A stretch of 64,000 nucleotides of DNA from Pseudomonadota bacterium (GTDB lineage: Bacteria > Pseudomonadota > Gammaproteobacteria > Steroidobacterales > Steroidobacteraceae), in contig JANXOV010000004.1 in the NCBI GenBank assembly GCA_025357635.1, forward strand, positions 111,032-175,031, given 5' to 3'. The notes beneath the pieces are model-generated. The model had not been told where the DNA came from. It made no database searches and was given only the letters and a program-made list of their open reading frames with translations. Each line of letters begins with the position of its first letter. The first letter of the stretch is position 1. The position numbers were made by a program, and so were the translations under genes. Of the stretch, positions 55,776 to 63,637 are shown in pieces.

Positions 55776-56504
55776 ATGACACGACGAAACAGTGTGCACC
55801 TGACCACGGCGATCGTGCTGAGCTTGTTGGTATTGGTCCGGCCGTCTATCGCTGCGGCGCGCGATGCGCCGGTCTACAGTCACGCGCCCGCCAGCCGCGA
55901 CGGCATCGGCAAATTCTACGCAGGACGCGAAATCGCCCACGTCATGGGCTTCGCGGGCGCCCAATGGCTCGACCGGTCCGAACGAGAGGTTGAAGAACGC
56001 CCGGATTGGCTGATCGAAGAACTGGCCATCACACCGGCGCTGGTGGTTGCGGATATCGGCGCCGGTTCAGGTTATATGACGCGCCGGATCGCCCCCTTGC
56101 TGACGCGAGGCAATCTCTATGCGGTGGACGTCCAGCCTGAAATGGTGGAGATGCTAAAGGATCTCGCCAGCCAGCCGGGCATGCGCAGCGTGATTCCCAC
56201 CTTGGCCACGGCCACCGACGTCAGGCTGCCTGAAGGGTCTTGCGATCTCGCGTTCATGGTGGACGTCTACCACGAACTGAAATTCCCGCGCGAAGTCATG
56301 CTCAGTATCATCAAGGCGCTCAAACCGGGGGGCCGCATGGTGTTCGTCGAGTATCGGGCAGAGGATCCGGCGGTTCCGATCAAACCCCTGCACAAGATGT
56401 CGGTGGCGCAAGTTCGCAAAGAGATGCAGTCACTCCCGCTTGTCTGGGAGAAAACCTCCGAGCGCCTGCCATTGCAACACGTTGTTGTCTTTCGCAAGCG
56501 CTAG
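55776..56504 (+). CDS. Exported class I SAM methyltransferase
   Basis: 242 residues from the ATG at 55776, 7 bases after the lyase stop. The N-terminus (MTRRNSVHLTTAIVLSLLVLVRPSIAAA) is a typical signal peptide. Then a Rossmann methyltransferase: VVADIGAGSGYMTRRIA (motif I), AVDVQPEMV, LKPGGRMVFVEYR. The methyl donor SAM is cytosolic, so export is puzzling; either the helix is a membrane anchor with the enzyme facing the cytosol or the signal is real. Ends in a 4-base convergent overlap with the thioesterase. Confidence 0.82.
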   Translation: MTRRNSVHLTTAIVLSLLVLVRPSIAAARDAPVYSHAPASRDGIGKFYAGREIAHVMGFAGAQWLDRSEREVEERPDWLIEELAITPALVVADIGAGSGYMTRRIAPLLTRGNLYAVDVQPEMVEMLKDLASQPGMRSVIPTLATATDVRLPEGSCDLAFMVDVYHELKFPREVMLSIIKALKPGGRMVFVEYRAEDPAVPIKPLHKMSVAQVRKEMQSLPLVWEKTSERLPLQHVVVFRKR

Positions 56505-57091
56505 CGGCCTTCGGGCAACGTCTGCTTCCTGTTGAGTGCTCCTGATACTGCCGAGCGTTCCTCCTCGCGCAGCAACTCACTCAACAGCTCTGTGCTCCGA
56601 TGGAAGTGATGCGCCCACGCCGGTAACTCTGGCGCTGCCAACCCATCTGCGTGGTTACTCAAGAACACCTGCGGATCGATCGGACCGTCCGGTCCCTTGA
56701 ACACGCCGCGAATAGCCACGACGCCGAGGACTCGCCCGTCGCGCACGAATCGATGTTCGAGAAAGCCCCACTTGTGGTCCCACCCGATCAGGCGTGTTTG
56801 AATCTCGAATTTCTGAAACGCCCGCAAATCGCGCCGAAATTTGGCGACGGCATCTGCCACCACTGGAAACGCCTTATGCCGACGTGCAGTCCCCAGCACG
56901 CCGCTGCGGATGAACCAGTGAATTCGCCCGATATCCGCCAGCATCAGGTATCGCCCATTGTTGACATGGAGATTGAAATCCAGATCATTCGGCCACACGC
57001 GCAACTGGATGCGCGTGGTCGCCAGTAGATCTATTCGTGGCTCCGGAAGAGCACCGACGCCTGCGCGGATCAGTCGAAGCCAAGGCAACAT
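56501..57091 (-). CDS. Hotdog-fold thioesterase-like protein
   Basis: A 196-residue protein with RVWPNDLDFNLHVNNGRYLMLADIGRIHW, the 4HBT/acyl-ACP thioesterase-like pattern, and a second strand block KFEIQTRLIGWDHKWGFLEHRF. Proteins with this layout (LDxNxHVNNGRYL) are often called thioesterase-family members, but catalysis is not proven. Convergent with the methyltransferase gene. Cytosolic. Confidence 0.78.
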   Translation of the reverse strand: MLPWLRLIRAGVGALPEPRIDLLATTRIQLRVWPNDLDFNLHVNNGRYLMLADIGRIHWFIRSGVLGTARRHKAFPVVADAVAKFRRDLRAFQKFEIQTRLIGWDHKWGFLEHRFVRDGRVLGVVAIRGVFKGPDGPIDPQVFLSNHADGLAAPELPAWAHHFHRSTELLSELLREEERSAVSGALNRKQTLPEGR

Positions 57092-57200
57092 CGATATTCT
57101 CTTCCATGGATTGACCTCCGCAGTCTACGCTCGGATCGAACCGCAATCATCGTTCCGTAACTGAGATTCTCCCGCTGACCGCGGAGCTGACCCTTCCCGA

Positions 57201-58118
57201 TCAGTGCCTGGTTCCGGGCTTCAATTGCAGCGCCCCCGCGATGAGCGCGCCGGCGAGAATTCCGACGATCGCTGCGCCGACGGCCGTTATCACCCACTCA
57301 ACGACGGCAATGCCGTTGCCGATCGCATGTGCGACTGCGTGTATCCATTCCTCCGGCATGGAAACTCCGAACTCGGCGAGGCCATGGATCATAATCCCAC
57401 CGCCCACCCACAGCATGGCCGCAGTGCCGATGATCGCCAGGGCCTTCAGCAACACCGGCATGGCATGCACGAGCGCACGACCGAAGCCCGCCGCGGCTCC
57501 ACCCTTTGCCGACAAGTGCAAACCGACGTCGTCCATCTTCACGATAAGGCCCACCACGCCATACACGCCAATGGTGACGGCCACTCCGACCAGCGCCAAC
57601 ACGATCGCTTGTGTAGCGATCGGACTCGCGCTCACCTGATTGAGCGCGATGACCATGATCTCAGCCGACAGGATGAAATCGGTGCGGATCGCGCTGCCCA
57701 CCTGCCGCGTTTCGAGCTCCGCAGGATCGGTGATGCGCGCAACTTCCTCCACCGCCTTTTCGCCCTTGAGCGACTCGATGATCTTTTCGGCGCCCTCGAA
57801 GCTGAGATACAAACCGCCCAGCATCAGGATCGGCGTCAACAGCCACGGCGCGAACGCGCTGAGCAACAAGGCGGCGGGCAGGATGAACAGCAGCTTGTTG
57901 CGCAACGAGCCGATGGCAATCTTGCCGATAATCGGCAATTCGCGTTCGGGCGCCAGCCCGACCACGTAGCTCGGCGTGACCGCGGCGTCATCGATTACAA
58001 CGCCGGCCGTCTTGACGCCGGCGCGCCCTGCTGCCGCGGCAACATCGTCGACTGACGCCGCGGCAAGCCGCGCCAAGGCCGCCACGTCATCGAGCAATGC
58101 GACTAATCCGCCGGCCAT
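57201..58118 (-). CDS. DUF808 membrane protein
   Basis: 305 residues from the ATG at 58118, giving the usual DUF808 start MAGGLVALLDDVAALA; a GTG at 58178 would add 20 residues without family likeness. GVVIDDAAVTPSYVVGL and ELPIIGKIAIGSLRNKL are family markers, then about six membrane helices and a very hydrophobic C-terminal end. Small inner-membrane family of unknown function (YedI-like). Confidence 0.88.
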   Translation of the reverse strand: MAGGLVALLDDVAALARLAAASVDDVAAAAGRAGVKTAGVVIDDAAVTPSYVVGLAPERELPIIGKIAIGSLRNKLLFILPAALLLSAFAPWLLTPILMLGGLYLSFEGAEKIIESLKGEKAVEEVARITDPAELETRQVGSAIRTDFILSAEIMVIALNQVSASPIATQAIVLALVGVAVTIGVYGVVGLIVKMDDVGLHLSAKGGAAAGFGRALVHAMPVLLKALAIIGTAAMLWVGGGIMIHGLAEFGVSMPEEWIHAVAHAIGNGIAVVEWVITAVGAAIVGILAGALIAGALQLKPGTRH

Positions 58119-58297
58119 GTCATCAGGCGCAAGGCTCTTCCTCGGCACAACGTTGTCATCATCTGCGGGTTTTAGCACGGCGTCGGAGATGCGGCAAATC
58201 AGCCGCCGGGCTTGAGCCGGGAAGAACGCCGGCTCGCCGTTGCGCGGCGCTTTTATGCCAGCGAATTGCCCGAAGAAGCATTACTTGCCTACGCGCG

Positions 58298-58621
58298 TTA
58301 CGGCGGGGATCCTTCCGAGAGCGCCAGGAAAAGCCGCGGGACTTCGTTAGGGTCTTGATCGAAAAATCCTGGGTCGGCCATTGTAGATCCGGGCTTGACC
58401 ACATCCAGGTACAGATCGAGAGCGCGGGGCCGCGCATAGAGCGCCTCGATCTCCTGCGCATTCGCCGCCGGGTTGATCTGGCAAAAGTCGCGCCATGGGC
58501 TTACCCGTCGTGGCAATGATAGGTTCACATCGATTGCGCAGCCGCGCGACTCAGACAGGCCACGGCCGGGTGAACGAAAATCCGCGGAGAAACGGTCTAA
58601 TATTTTTGAAATCCGTATCAT
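58298..58621 (-). CDS. Uncertain hypothetical ORF or gene remnant
   Basis: A 107-residue frame in the otherwise gene-free 430-bp gap between DUF808 and the PIN toxin. Its second half (INPAANAQEIEALYARPRAL...VKPGSTMADPGFF) looks protein-like, with sensible composition, while the first half overlaps the toxin stop by about 70 bases and does not. It may be the tail of a lost gene. I do not recognise a family. No ribosome site at its start. Confidence 0.25.
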   Translation of the reverse strand: MIRISKILDRFSADFRSPGRGLSESRGCAIDVNLSLPRRVSPWRDFCQINPAANAQEIEALYARPRALDLYLDVVKPGSTMADPGFFDQDPNEVPRLFLALSEGSPP

Positions 58622-58997
58622 CGGTAACCAGCGTCATGCCGCTTTCCCGACACGATGCCGCGATCAAGATATCGTTGACGAGGGAGCGGGGCCGCTCAGT
58701 GAAGCGAACACCGTCCTGCCGGGACAGCGCAGCCAGAATGCGTCCACACTCCCTGAATGCAAGCACGGATGGACCGACCACGCGCCCGCGCCGTTCGAAC
58801 GCCTGAAAGATCCCTTTGTCCACTACACGCGCCGCCCGATCCGTGACCGCACCAGCCCGCAATTCCTGCATCACCACCGAGCTCATGTAGGTGACCGGGG
58901 CGTTGCGCTCGAGGAATGCATCCAAGGCCCTTGCCTGGTCAGGATCACGAATCGCGCTGATGTAGATATTGGAGTCGAGGATAACTTTGCGAGTCAT
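58551..58997 (-). CDS. vapC: PIN-domain ribonuclease toxin (VapC-like)
   Basis: A 148-residue PIN protein: VILDSNIYISAIRD (first Asp), VVMQELRAGA (Glu), RPRSLVNDILIAASC (Asp) and TLVTDDTDFKNI (last Asp). All four acidic positions are present. Starts 13 bases after its antitoxin gene on the same strand. RNase toxin that would cleave a specific tRNA or rRNA site. Confidence 0.83.
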   Translation of the reverse strand: MTRKVILDSNIYISAIRDPDQARALDAFLERNAPVTYMSSVVMQELRAGAVTDRAARVVDKGIFQAFERRGRVVGPSVLAFRECGRILAALSRQDGVRFTERPRSLVNDILIAASCRESGMTLVTDDTDFKNIRPFLRGFSFTRPWPV

Positions 58998-59010
58998 CGA
59001 TTCGCCGAGT

Positions 59011-59253
59011 CTATTCCTGGTAAATATCCTTCAAGCCACCCGCTGCGCGTACCCGTTGAATGCCGCGCGAGAGTTCCTTCCGCAATGCGATGGCATCCAG
59101 AGCAGCATCCACCGTTTCGGTTTCCGTCCTGACCCCCAGCGCCTTACGTGCAGCGTCCAGTTTGCGCTGGTCGATATGCAAGTTCTTCCGAACCCATCCG
59201 CGAGGGGGACGTCCCAAACGGACTACAGCCGAACCGGCATTTGGATTTGCCAC
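59011..59253 (-). CDS. VapB-type antitoxin
   Basis: An 80-residue basic protein. The middle, RKNLHIDQRKLDAARKALGVRTETETVDAALDAIA, is the ribbon-helix-helix segment of type VapB/ParD-like antitoxins; the tail would bind the toxin. Encoded directly before the PIN toxin, with two palindromes upstream that could be its operator. It fits the classic autoregulated pair. Confidence 0.75.
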   Translation of the reverse strand: MANPNAGSAVVRLGRPPRGWVRKNLHIDQRKLDAARKALGVRTETETVDAALDAIALRKELSRGIQRVRAAGGLKDIYQE

Positions 59254-59273
59254 AATCGTCTCCTTTCAACTGT

Positions 59274-59299
59274 ACGAAATTCGTTATACTGCTGTATAA
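59274..59299. promoter_or_regulatory. Two palindromes upstream of the VapBC pair
   Basis: ACGAA-A-TTCGT (59274-59284) and TTATAC-TGCT-GTATAA (59284-59299) are perfect inverted repeats sharing one base, 21-46 bases upstream of the antitoxin ATG at 59253 on the minus strand. Likely promoter/operator region; by eye only. Confidence 0.4.
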
Positions 59300-59355
59300 A
59301 TGCCGGCTCAAGAAATCGCTTCGGCGGCATGCCGGAATCATCCCCGGACACCCGC

Positions 59356-59850
59356 TCAGACGAAAGCCCAATAACCGCACAGTTCGTGCAGAATCAGAAC
59401 AGACCAGGGACGTGCCGCCGGCCCGGGGGCAAACCTTCCGCCACACGACCAACTGGTGCAATACGCCCTCAAGCCGCCTTGCGTGACCGAGCCAAAGACC
59501 AATGCCAACGAAATCTGGTCTTGCAGAGGTGTCAGCAGGTTTCGCAATACATCGGCCAACCCCGCAGTCTTGCGAAAGATTCCGGCCAACTCGGCGTAGA
59601 TGGGGCAGTCATGATTCGCTTGATACCGTACCTGATTTCCCGTGATGGTCCGATTCAACAATCCGGCGTCTTTCAACAGTTTTAGCTCACGGTGTGGCGA
59701 ACCCGCGGGCACCCAGATGAGCCGCGCTATTTCACGCACGTAGAAGGTGACGTCGGAACGCAGAAGCAGCAGCCCCAAGATCTGTCGGCGATAGGCGCCG
59801 AACAGGATTTCCACCAATTGGGGGCTGTCTGCCGGGTCATTTGTTCTCAT
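59356..59850 (-). pseudogene. Truncated HTH-nucleotidyltransferase (MNT-like) gene
   Basis: From the ATG at 59850 the product has a winged-helix start (ILGLLLLRSDVTFYVREIARLIWVPAGSPHRELKLLKDAGLL) and reaches ALVFGSVTQG, the first strand-loop (GSxxxG) of a minimal nucleotidyltransferase. The expected following SDVDLL aspartates are missing: after GSVTQGG the frame reads into unrelated sequence for 37 residues to the stop. So the catalytic half has been lost. Such proteins are often antitoxins/AMPylators of HEPN-MNT modules. May still express the DNA-binding part. Confidence 0.65.
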
Positions 59851-60001
59851 TCTGAAAACAACCGCCGCTATTTTGAGAACAACTTGCAAGGCAAGCCAAG
59901 GGCAGCCGACCGAAATGTCGTCACCTGCAAGTAATTCAATAAGTTATATCCATGCCACTCTCGGTTACTTACATTTTTGTACTCGCAAACGCATCAATTT
60001 C

Positions 60002-60010
60002 TGTAGTACA
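60002..60010. promoter_or_regulatory. Small palindrome before the MazEF pair
   Basis: TGTA-G-TACA, a short perfect dyad 34 bases before the GTG at 60044. Could be an antitoxin operator half-site; short enough to occur by chance. Confidence 0.2.
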
Positions 60011-60043
60011 ATTTGTCTCACATTCCGTGTTAAGGTGGCGGTC

Positions 60044-60277
60044 GTGGAAGACCTCATATCCTTCTCTCTTCGTATCCCCAAGTCGCTCGCCAGCAGTATC
60101 GAGGTCACCGCACGCCGGCTGGGCGTATCCAAGTCCGAGTACGCACGTCGTGCGATGGAAGCCTTCGAGCAACGTGTCATGCATGACCGCATCGCTGAGC
60201 TGTCGCATCAACTTGCGGCGCATAGTGAAGCGGCCTCGCGAACCATGGACGACAGCACGGCGGATGCGCTGGAATGA
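60044..60277 (+). CDS. MazE/CopG-type antitoxin
   Basis: 77 residues from the GTG at 60044, with AAGGTGG just upstream as ribosome site (GTG 60035 is the alternative). DLISFSLRIPKSLASSIEVTARRLGVSKSEYARRAM is a ribbon-helix-helix pattern. The C-terminal half is acidic for toxin binding. Ends in an ATGA overlap with the toxin gene. Autorepressing antitoxin expected. Confidence 0.78.
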   Translation: MEDLISFSLRIPKSLASSIEVTARRLGVSKSEYARRAMEAFEQRVMHDRIAELSHQLAAHSEAASRTMDDSTADALE

Positions 60278-60639
60278 CGCAGGCCGTTCGCAGAGGTGAA
60301 ATTTGGGCGGTGAATTTCGAACCGCAAACTCACCGTCAGGAACCAGGGAAAAAACAACGGCCTGCACTGGTGATCCAGACCGACGCCCTCAACGGCGCCG
60401 CCCATCCGGCGACCATCGTGATTCCCGGCACCAGCCAACTCGACGCGCTTCCGCCCGGAGACCTGTTCCCGTTGCGAGTCCGAATCCAACGAACGGCTGA
60501 TCTCAAATTCGACACCGACCTCCTGATCGATCAGGTCCGAGCCATTTCCAACGCCCGTTTCTTGTACCGATACGGCGCGGTTCCGCAGAACATCCTCAAG
60601 CGTGCCGAAGAAGCCCTGCGCCTGCTGACCTCCCGCTGA
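60274..60639 (+). CDS. mazF: MazF/PemK-type mRNA interferase toxin
   Basis: A 121-residue protein with VRRGEIWAVNFEPQ, KKQRPALVIQTDALN, TIVIPGTS and DLLIDQVRAISNARF, the standard MazF/PemK SH3-like barrel motifs; the basic groove residues and the conserved Q/D/R set are present. Cleaves specific mRNA sequences. Start overlaps the antitoxin stop. Intact. Confidence 0.87.
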   Translation: MTQAVRRGEIWAVNFEPQTHRQEPGKKQRPALVIQTDALNGAAHPATIVIPGTSQLDALPPGDLFPLRVRIQRTADLKFDTDLLIDQVRAISNARFLYRYGAVPQNILKRAEEALRLLTSR

Positions 60640-60804
60640 ACGTGCCACGCCGGCCTTGGGAATGGGGACGCCGGTGACAGAATAAGCCCGTTCGCCAGCG
60701 ATGAGCCCATCCCAAATCGTATTCTCCCAACCGCTGATCGAGCCGTTGTCGTCGCAGACGGGGCGATCCTGCTCATACGGGATGAGCGTCAGCCTTGGCA
60801 GCGG

Positions 60805-61212
60805 TCACGTCAACAAATCAACACGCAACGGCAGCGCCGTCCGTGCTGCACGCCGCGCCAACGTGCGATCGAACGTGGCGAACGCGCTGGATTGCGTCGA
60901 CCTGACGACATGCAAGGCATCTGCAAAATCAAAGCCCTGCTGGTACGCCTGAACGGCGGCCATTACGGCGCCTCGATCTTCGATGGACACATGCTCGATA
61001 CCAGCGAGGGCCATCAGAACGCTTGCGATCTTCGTCCTCTCAAGCTCGTAAAAGCCCCGCATGACCCACTCGAACTCAAGCAAAACCGTCACCGAAACGA
61101 AACTGCGCGAACTCATCGCGTCGACGGCCACCGGTCTTTGCTTGGCGCTCTGCGGGTCATCCGGATCGTCGATGAAAAAACGCGCCAGGACATTGGTATC
61201 CAGCGCCCTCAC
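60805..61212 (-). CDS. vapC: PIN-domain ribonuclease toxin (VapC-like)
   Basis: A 135-residue PIN protein: ALDTNVLARFF (Asp), VLLEFEWVM (Glu), FDFADALHVV (Asp) and FATFDRTLARRA (Asp). Start overlaps the AbrB-type antitoxin stop by 4 bases. Close to VapC-type toxins with SpoVT-AbrB partners (FitB-like). Intact acidic set. Confidence 0.85.
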   Translation of the reverse strand: MRALDTNVLARFFIDDPDDPQSAKQRPVAVDAMSSRSFVSVTVLLEFEWVMRGFYELERTKIASVLMALAGIEHVSIEDRGAVMAAVQAYQQGFDFADALHVVRSTQSSAFATFDRTLARRAARTALPLRVDLLT

Positions 61213-61472
61213 GTCTTGCCAGCCTTCCGTAGTGCCGCTGATGGATCGAAATCTTCGAGACGCCGCCGGACACCCCGACTGGGAGCCTTCACCATACCGG
61301 CGAGCTCGGTCAAATCGGTTCGATTGACAGTACGCACGACTTTCAATCGCAGCCCGTCCTCCTCCTCGACGATCTCGACCTTTGCACCCGCACCCATCCC
61401 TAAGCGGCGGCGTATGCCTGCCGGCAGGACGATCTGGCCTTTTGACGAGACGGTGATGGTAGACATGGTCAC
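61209..61472 (-). CDS. SpoVT-AbrB-type antitoxin
   Basis: An 87-residue protein with the swapped-hairpin AbrB motif TVSSKGQIVLPAGIRRRLGMGAGAKVEIVEEEDGLRL, then a basic/acidic tail (RRLEDFDPSAAL) that would thread into the toxin. Start at 61472 or Met3. Followed immediately by its PIN toxin. A palindrome at 61485-61497 may be its operator. Confidence 0.82.
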   Translation of the reverse strand: MTMSTITVSSKGQIVLPAGIRRRLGMGAGAKVEIVEEEDGLRLKVVRTVNRTDLTELAGMVKAPSRGVRRRLEDFDPSAALRKAGKT

Positions 61473-61484
61473 AGCGTAGACTGT

Positions 61485-61497
61485 CTTACATAGTAAG
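61485..61497. promoter_or_regulatory. Palindromic operator candidate for the AbrB-VapC pair
   Basis: CTTAC-ATA-GTAAG, a perfect 5-bp inverted repeat 13 bases upstream of the antitoxin start on the minus strand. AbrB-type antitoxins bind such symmetric sites to repress their own operon. Position and symmetry only. Confidence 0.35.
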
Positions 61498-61516
61498 TCA
61501 ATGTCTAGCGGCCTTC

Positions 61517-61747
61517 CTAACTTATCACCGCGCCATCTTCGGTGAAGGCAAACGGACGGTACTTCGTGTTCCGTCCACGACCGCTGTTCAAGGTCGCAAA
61601 TTGCGACCTTGAACGTGCAACCTCTCGCTCTTCAAGCTGAAAAGCGAAATCCAGCGGGAACCGTTCGGCATTGCGGCGCACCTGTTCATTCAGACGCTTC
61701 GTGGTGACGCCGTAAACGACAGCGAGATCCGAATCCAAAAGGACTCT
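61517..61747 (-). pseudogene. ORF6N-domain remnant
   Basis: Translation gives RVLLDSDLAVVYGVTTKRLNEQV, then ERFPLDFAFQL, SQFATLNS and AFTEDGAVIS, the ORF6N DNA-binding domain usual in phage antirepressors. A TAA sits just before RVLLDSD and the frame stops just after DGAVIS, where intact proteins continue (AAxVLxS...). Both ends are missing, so this is a domain scrap, not a gene. Confidence 0.8.
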
Positions 61748-61799
61748 TTACCCGCGGACGTTTCGGAATCTGCGCGAAACCTCGGCGCCGTTGGGCGTG

Positions 61800-61930
61800 G
61801 TGGACGATGCAGGCATGCCTCCAACACCACCCGCATCGCCAAACAATCATCCTCATTGTAGTTCAGCAGCCTCCGCTTCAACTCCGGATTGCCCGTCCTA
61901 ACCCACTGATCAAACCACTCAATGGAAGAT
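61800..61930 (-). pseudogene. C-terminal scrap of a RecB-like/RNase H-type nuclease gene
   Basis: SSIEWFDQWVRTGNPELKRRLLNYNEDDCLAMRVVLEA matches the end of the ribonuclease-H-like domain in TM0106-type RecB-family nucleases, which finish with a YNEDDCxAT helix. No upstream part of the gene remains; the frame continues into the NHL remnant. Downstream it is joined, out of frame, to the ORF6N scrap. Confidence 0.65.
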
Positions 61931-62110
61931 GCGCCGAAAGGATCCGGATCGCGCCAGGCCCGTGCCATCGGCGGTGCCTCCCGTATTGGGAGTGCTCGCA
62001 AAGGTGGACACCGCTGCATCAGTGGCGATACGACGGATCGTGGGAACCCCTAAATCGAACACGTATACGATTTCCGTGGGATCCACAGCCAACGCGTAAG
62101 GTATCCGCAG
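61925..62110 (-). pseudogene. NHL-repeat gene remnant
   Basis: The minus-strand frame reads PYALAVDPTEIVYVFDLGVPTIRRIA, then AAVSTFASTPNTGGTADGTG, the unmistakable pattern of NHL beta-propeller repeats (LAVDxxGNVYVxDxxNxTIRKI...STFAGxxxTxGxADG). About one and a half repeats are left. It sits directly between the SEC-C gene stop and the nuclease scrap, with no start or signal peptide. Confidence 0.7.
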
Positions 62111-62112
62111 AT

Positions 62113-63576
62113 TCAGAAATCGCCGCGCGCCAATCCCAATCGCTCGCGCAGACTGTTCAAGACTTCTTCGTCGACTGGCGTTGCTCCGCGCCGGGAAGTG
62201 GATTCCACCTGACGTACCAGCACGCTCACTTTCTCCCGGCCAACCGGATCCTTGACTGCCTGCGCGGGTGTCTTGCCATCCAATGCGGGTAGCGGAGTTT
62301 CGACCCAAGCTTCGTAATGCTCAGCCATGAGCTTGCGTAGGTGCGCCTGGACCTCCGGCAACGCCTTCAGCCGTGCGGACTCGCGCGCCGCCGCTTCATC
62401 CGCTGCATCGTTGGAGCCGCGGTTCTGAAACGCGAATTCCATCGATTGCATCTTCGTCATCCGATAGCGGACCCCATTGCCCAGCCGTTCCTCGATCAGG
62501 CTGCGAAGCTGCTTCGCGCGAACCCCTGAATTGACCTCCGCCCGGAGGCGCTTGCGCGTGATGTCAATCGAGCCCATTACCCGGATGTTGCTCCCCGGCG
62601 TACTCCCATCACGGTCCTGGGTCCACACCAGCCGCACGCGCTTGAGCGCACCCGACCGGTCGCGCTCCGTGTCGTTTTCCAGATCCTGCTCCGACGCGTA
62701 CTGCGCCAGGGACTTCAGCGCAGTGACGCAAGCATCGATCGAATCGATGTCGAAGATCAGCTCCTGGGGGTCGAGCAGATCGCCGTCCATATTTCGAAGC
62801 TCCGGCATGACCGGATCAAGAACGGAATCCGCCAGGGCAAAAAAAAGCTCGCGCAGCTCAAGGTCATAGTCGCGGAGGGACTCCGCCGTCATCGACACGC
62901 CATGGCTCACCAATTCCTCGCGAAGATCGATGACCTCCAAGCTCTTGGTCAGCGGCAGGCTGAATGATGCGGTGGCCTCCAGCATGGCAATACCCTCCAC
63001 CTGCGCGATCTGCGCGTAGAGGATGTCGCCAACGGCCAGGGCCTCGGTTCCCTGGCGTTCCAGAACATCGACGACCTGTCCCGTGAACAGGTCGCGGGCG
63101 CGGAAGCCATGACCGGGTTGGCAACTCAACACCTCATGAAAGCTGAAGGCTGCCGTCAGGCAGCCTTGCAGATAGTTTCGCAGCGTCGGATCGATTTGCC
63201 GGGCGCGACGCTCGAGGAACACCTCGGTGGGAGACCGACCAAACAGTGAATCGTCCTCAATCATGCTGTCCGCCGGATCAGGCGTCCAGTGGTGGAAGAA
63301 CCAGGGTGTGAAGAGTTGGGCATGAGGATTATCCACGCCGAGGTCTTCTTCATCGAACAAGAAAAATTCCGTCCAGGCTTCAGCGAAGGCGGAGTCGCCG
63401 TAAGTCTCGTCGATGAACCGCTGCATGCGCGGGATGTAGCCTTCGAGCGATCCTCGAACGCGCCTCAAGGCGAGAATGTCCGGTGATTCTTCCTCGGCGG
63501 CGGCAGCGGCTAGGCAGCAATGCTTGTACTTCTTTCCGCTACCACAGGGGCAGGGATCATTGCGTTGGATCTTCAT
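62113..63576 (-). CDS. SEC-C zinc-motif protein
   Basis: 487 residues from the ATG at 63576 (MKIQRNDPCPCGSGKKYKHCC). The N-terminal SEC-C motif binds zinc as in SecA and is shared by stand-alone proteins that dock to other partners. The remaining ~460 residues are mostly helical and acidic, with no catalytic motif known to me; a DUF with MAEHYEAWVETPLPALDGKTPAQAVK near the C-terminus occurs in similar proteins. An apparent extension upstream to 63651 is not used. Flanked on both sides by remnants of nuclease genes, so possibly acquired. Confidence 0.8.
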   Translation of the reverse strand: MKIQRNDPCPCGSGKKYKHCCLAAAAAEEESPDILALRRVRGSLEGYIPRMQRFIDETYGDSAFAEAWTEFFLFDEEDLGVDNPHAQLFTPWFFHHWTPDPADSMIEDDSLFGRSPTEVFLERRARQIDPTLRNYLQGCLTAAFSFHEVLSCQPGHGFRARDLFTGQVVDVLERQGTEALAVGDILYAQIAQVEGIAMLEATASFSLPLTKSLEVIDLREELVSHGVSMTAESLRDYDLELRELFFALADSVLDPVMPELRNMDGDLLDPQELIFDIDSIDACVTALKSLAQYASEQDLENDTERDRSGALKRVRLVWTQDRDGSTPGSNIRVMGSIDITRKRLRAEVNSGVRAKQLRSLIEERLGNGVRYRMTKMQSMEFAFQNRGSNDAADEAAARESARLKALPEVQAHLRKLMAEHYEAWVETPLPALDGKTPAQAVKDPVGREKVSVLVRQVESTSRRGATPVDEEVLNSLRERLGLARGDF

Positions 63577-63637
63577 CAGTCGACGGTATCCATTGCCCCA
63601 AACTCCACCACTAGTCGCACCTGTATCACGCACTGTA

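Noticed and set aside
58170-58340. Plus-strand frame with a plausible peptide (SREERRLAVARRFYASELPEEALLAYARYGG)
   Set aside because: No start codon with a ribosome site, stops soon and not supported by any family I recognise; too weak to call a gene.
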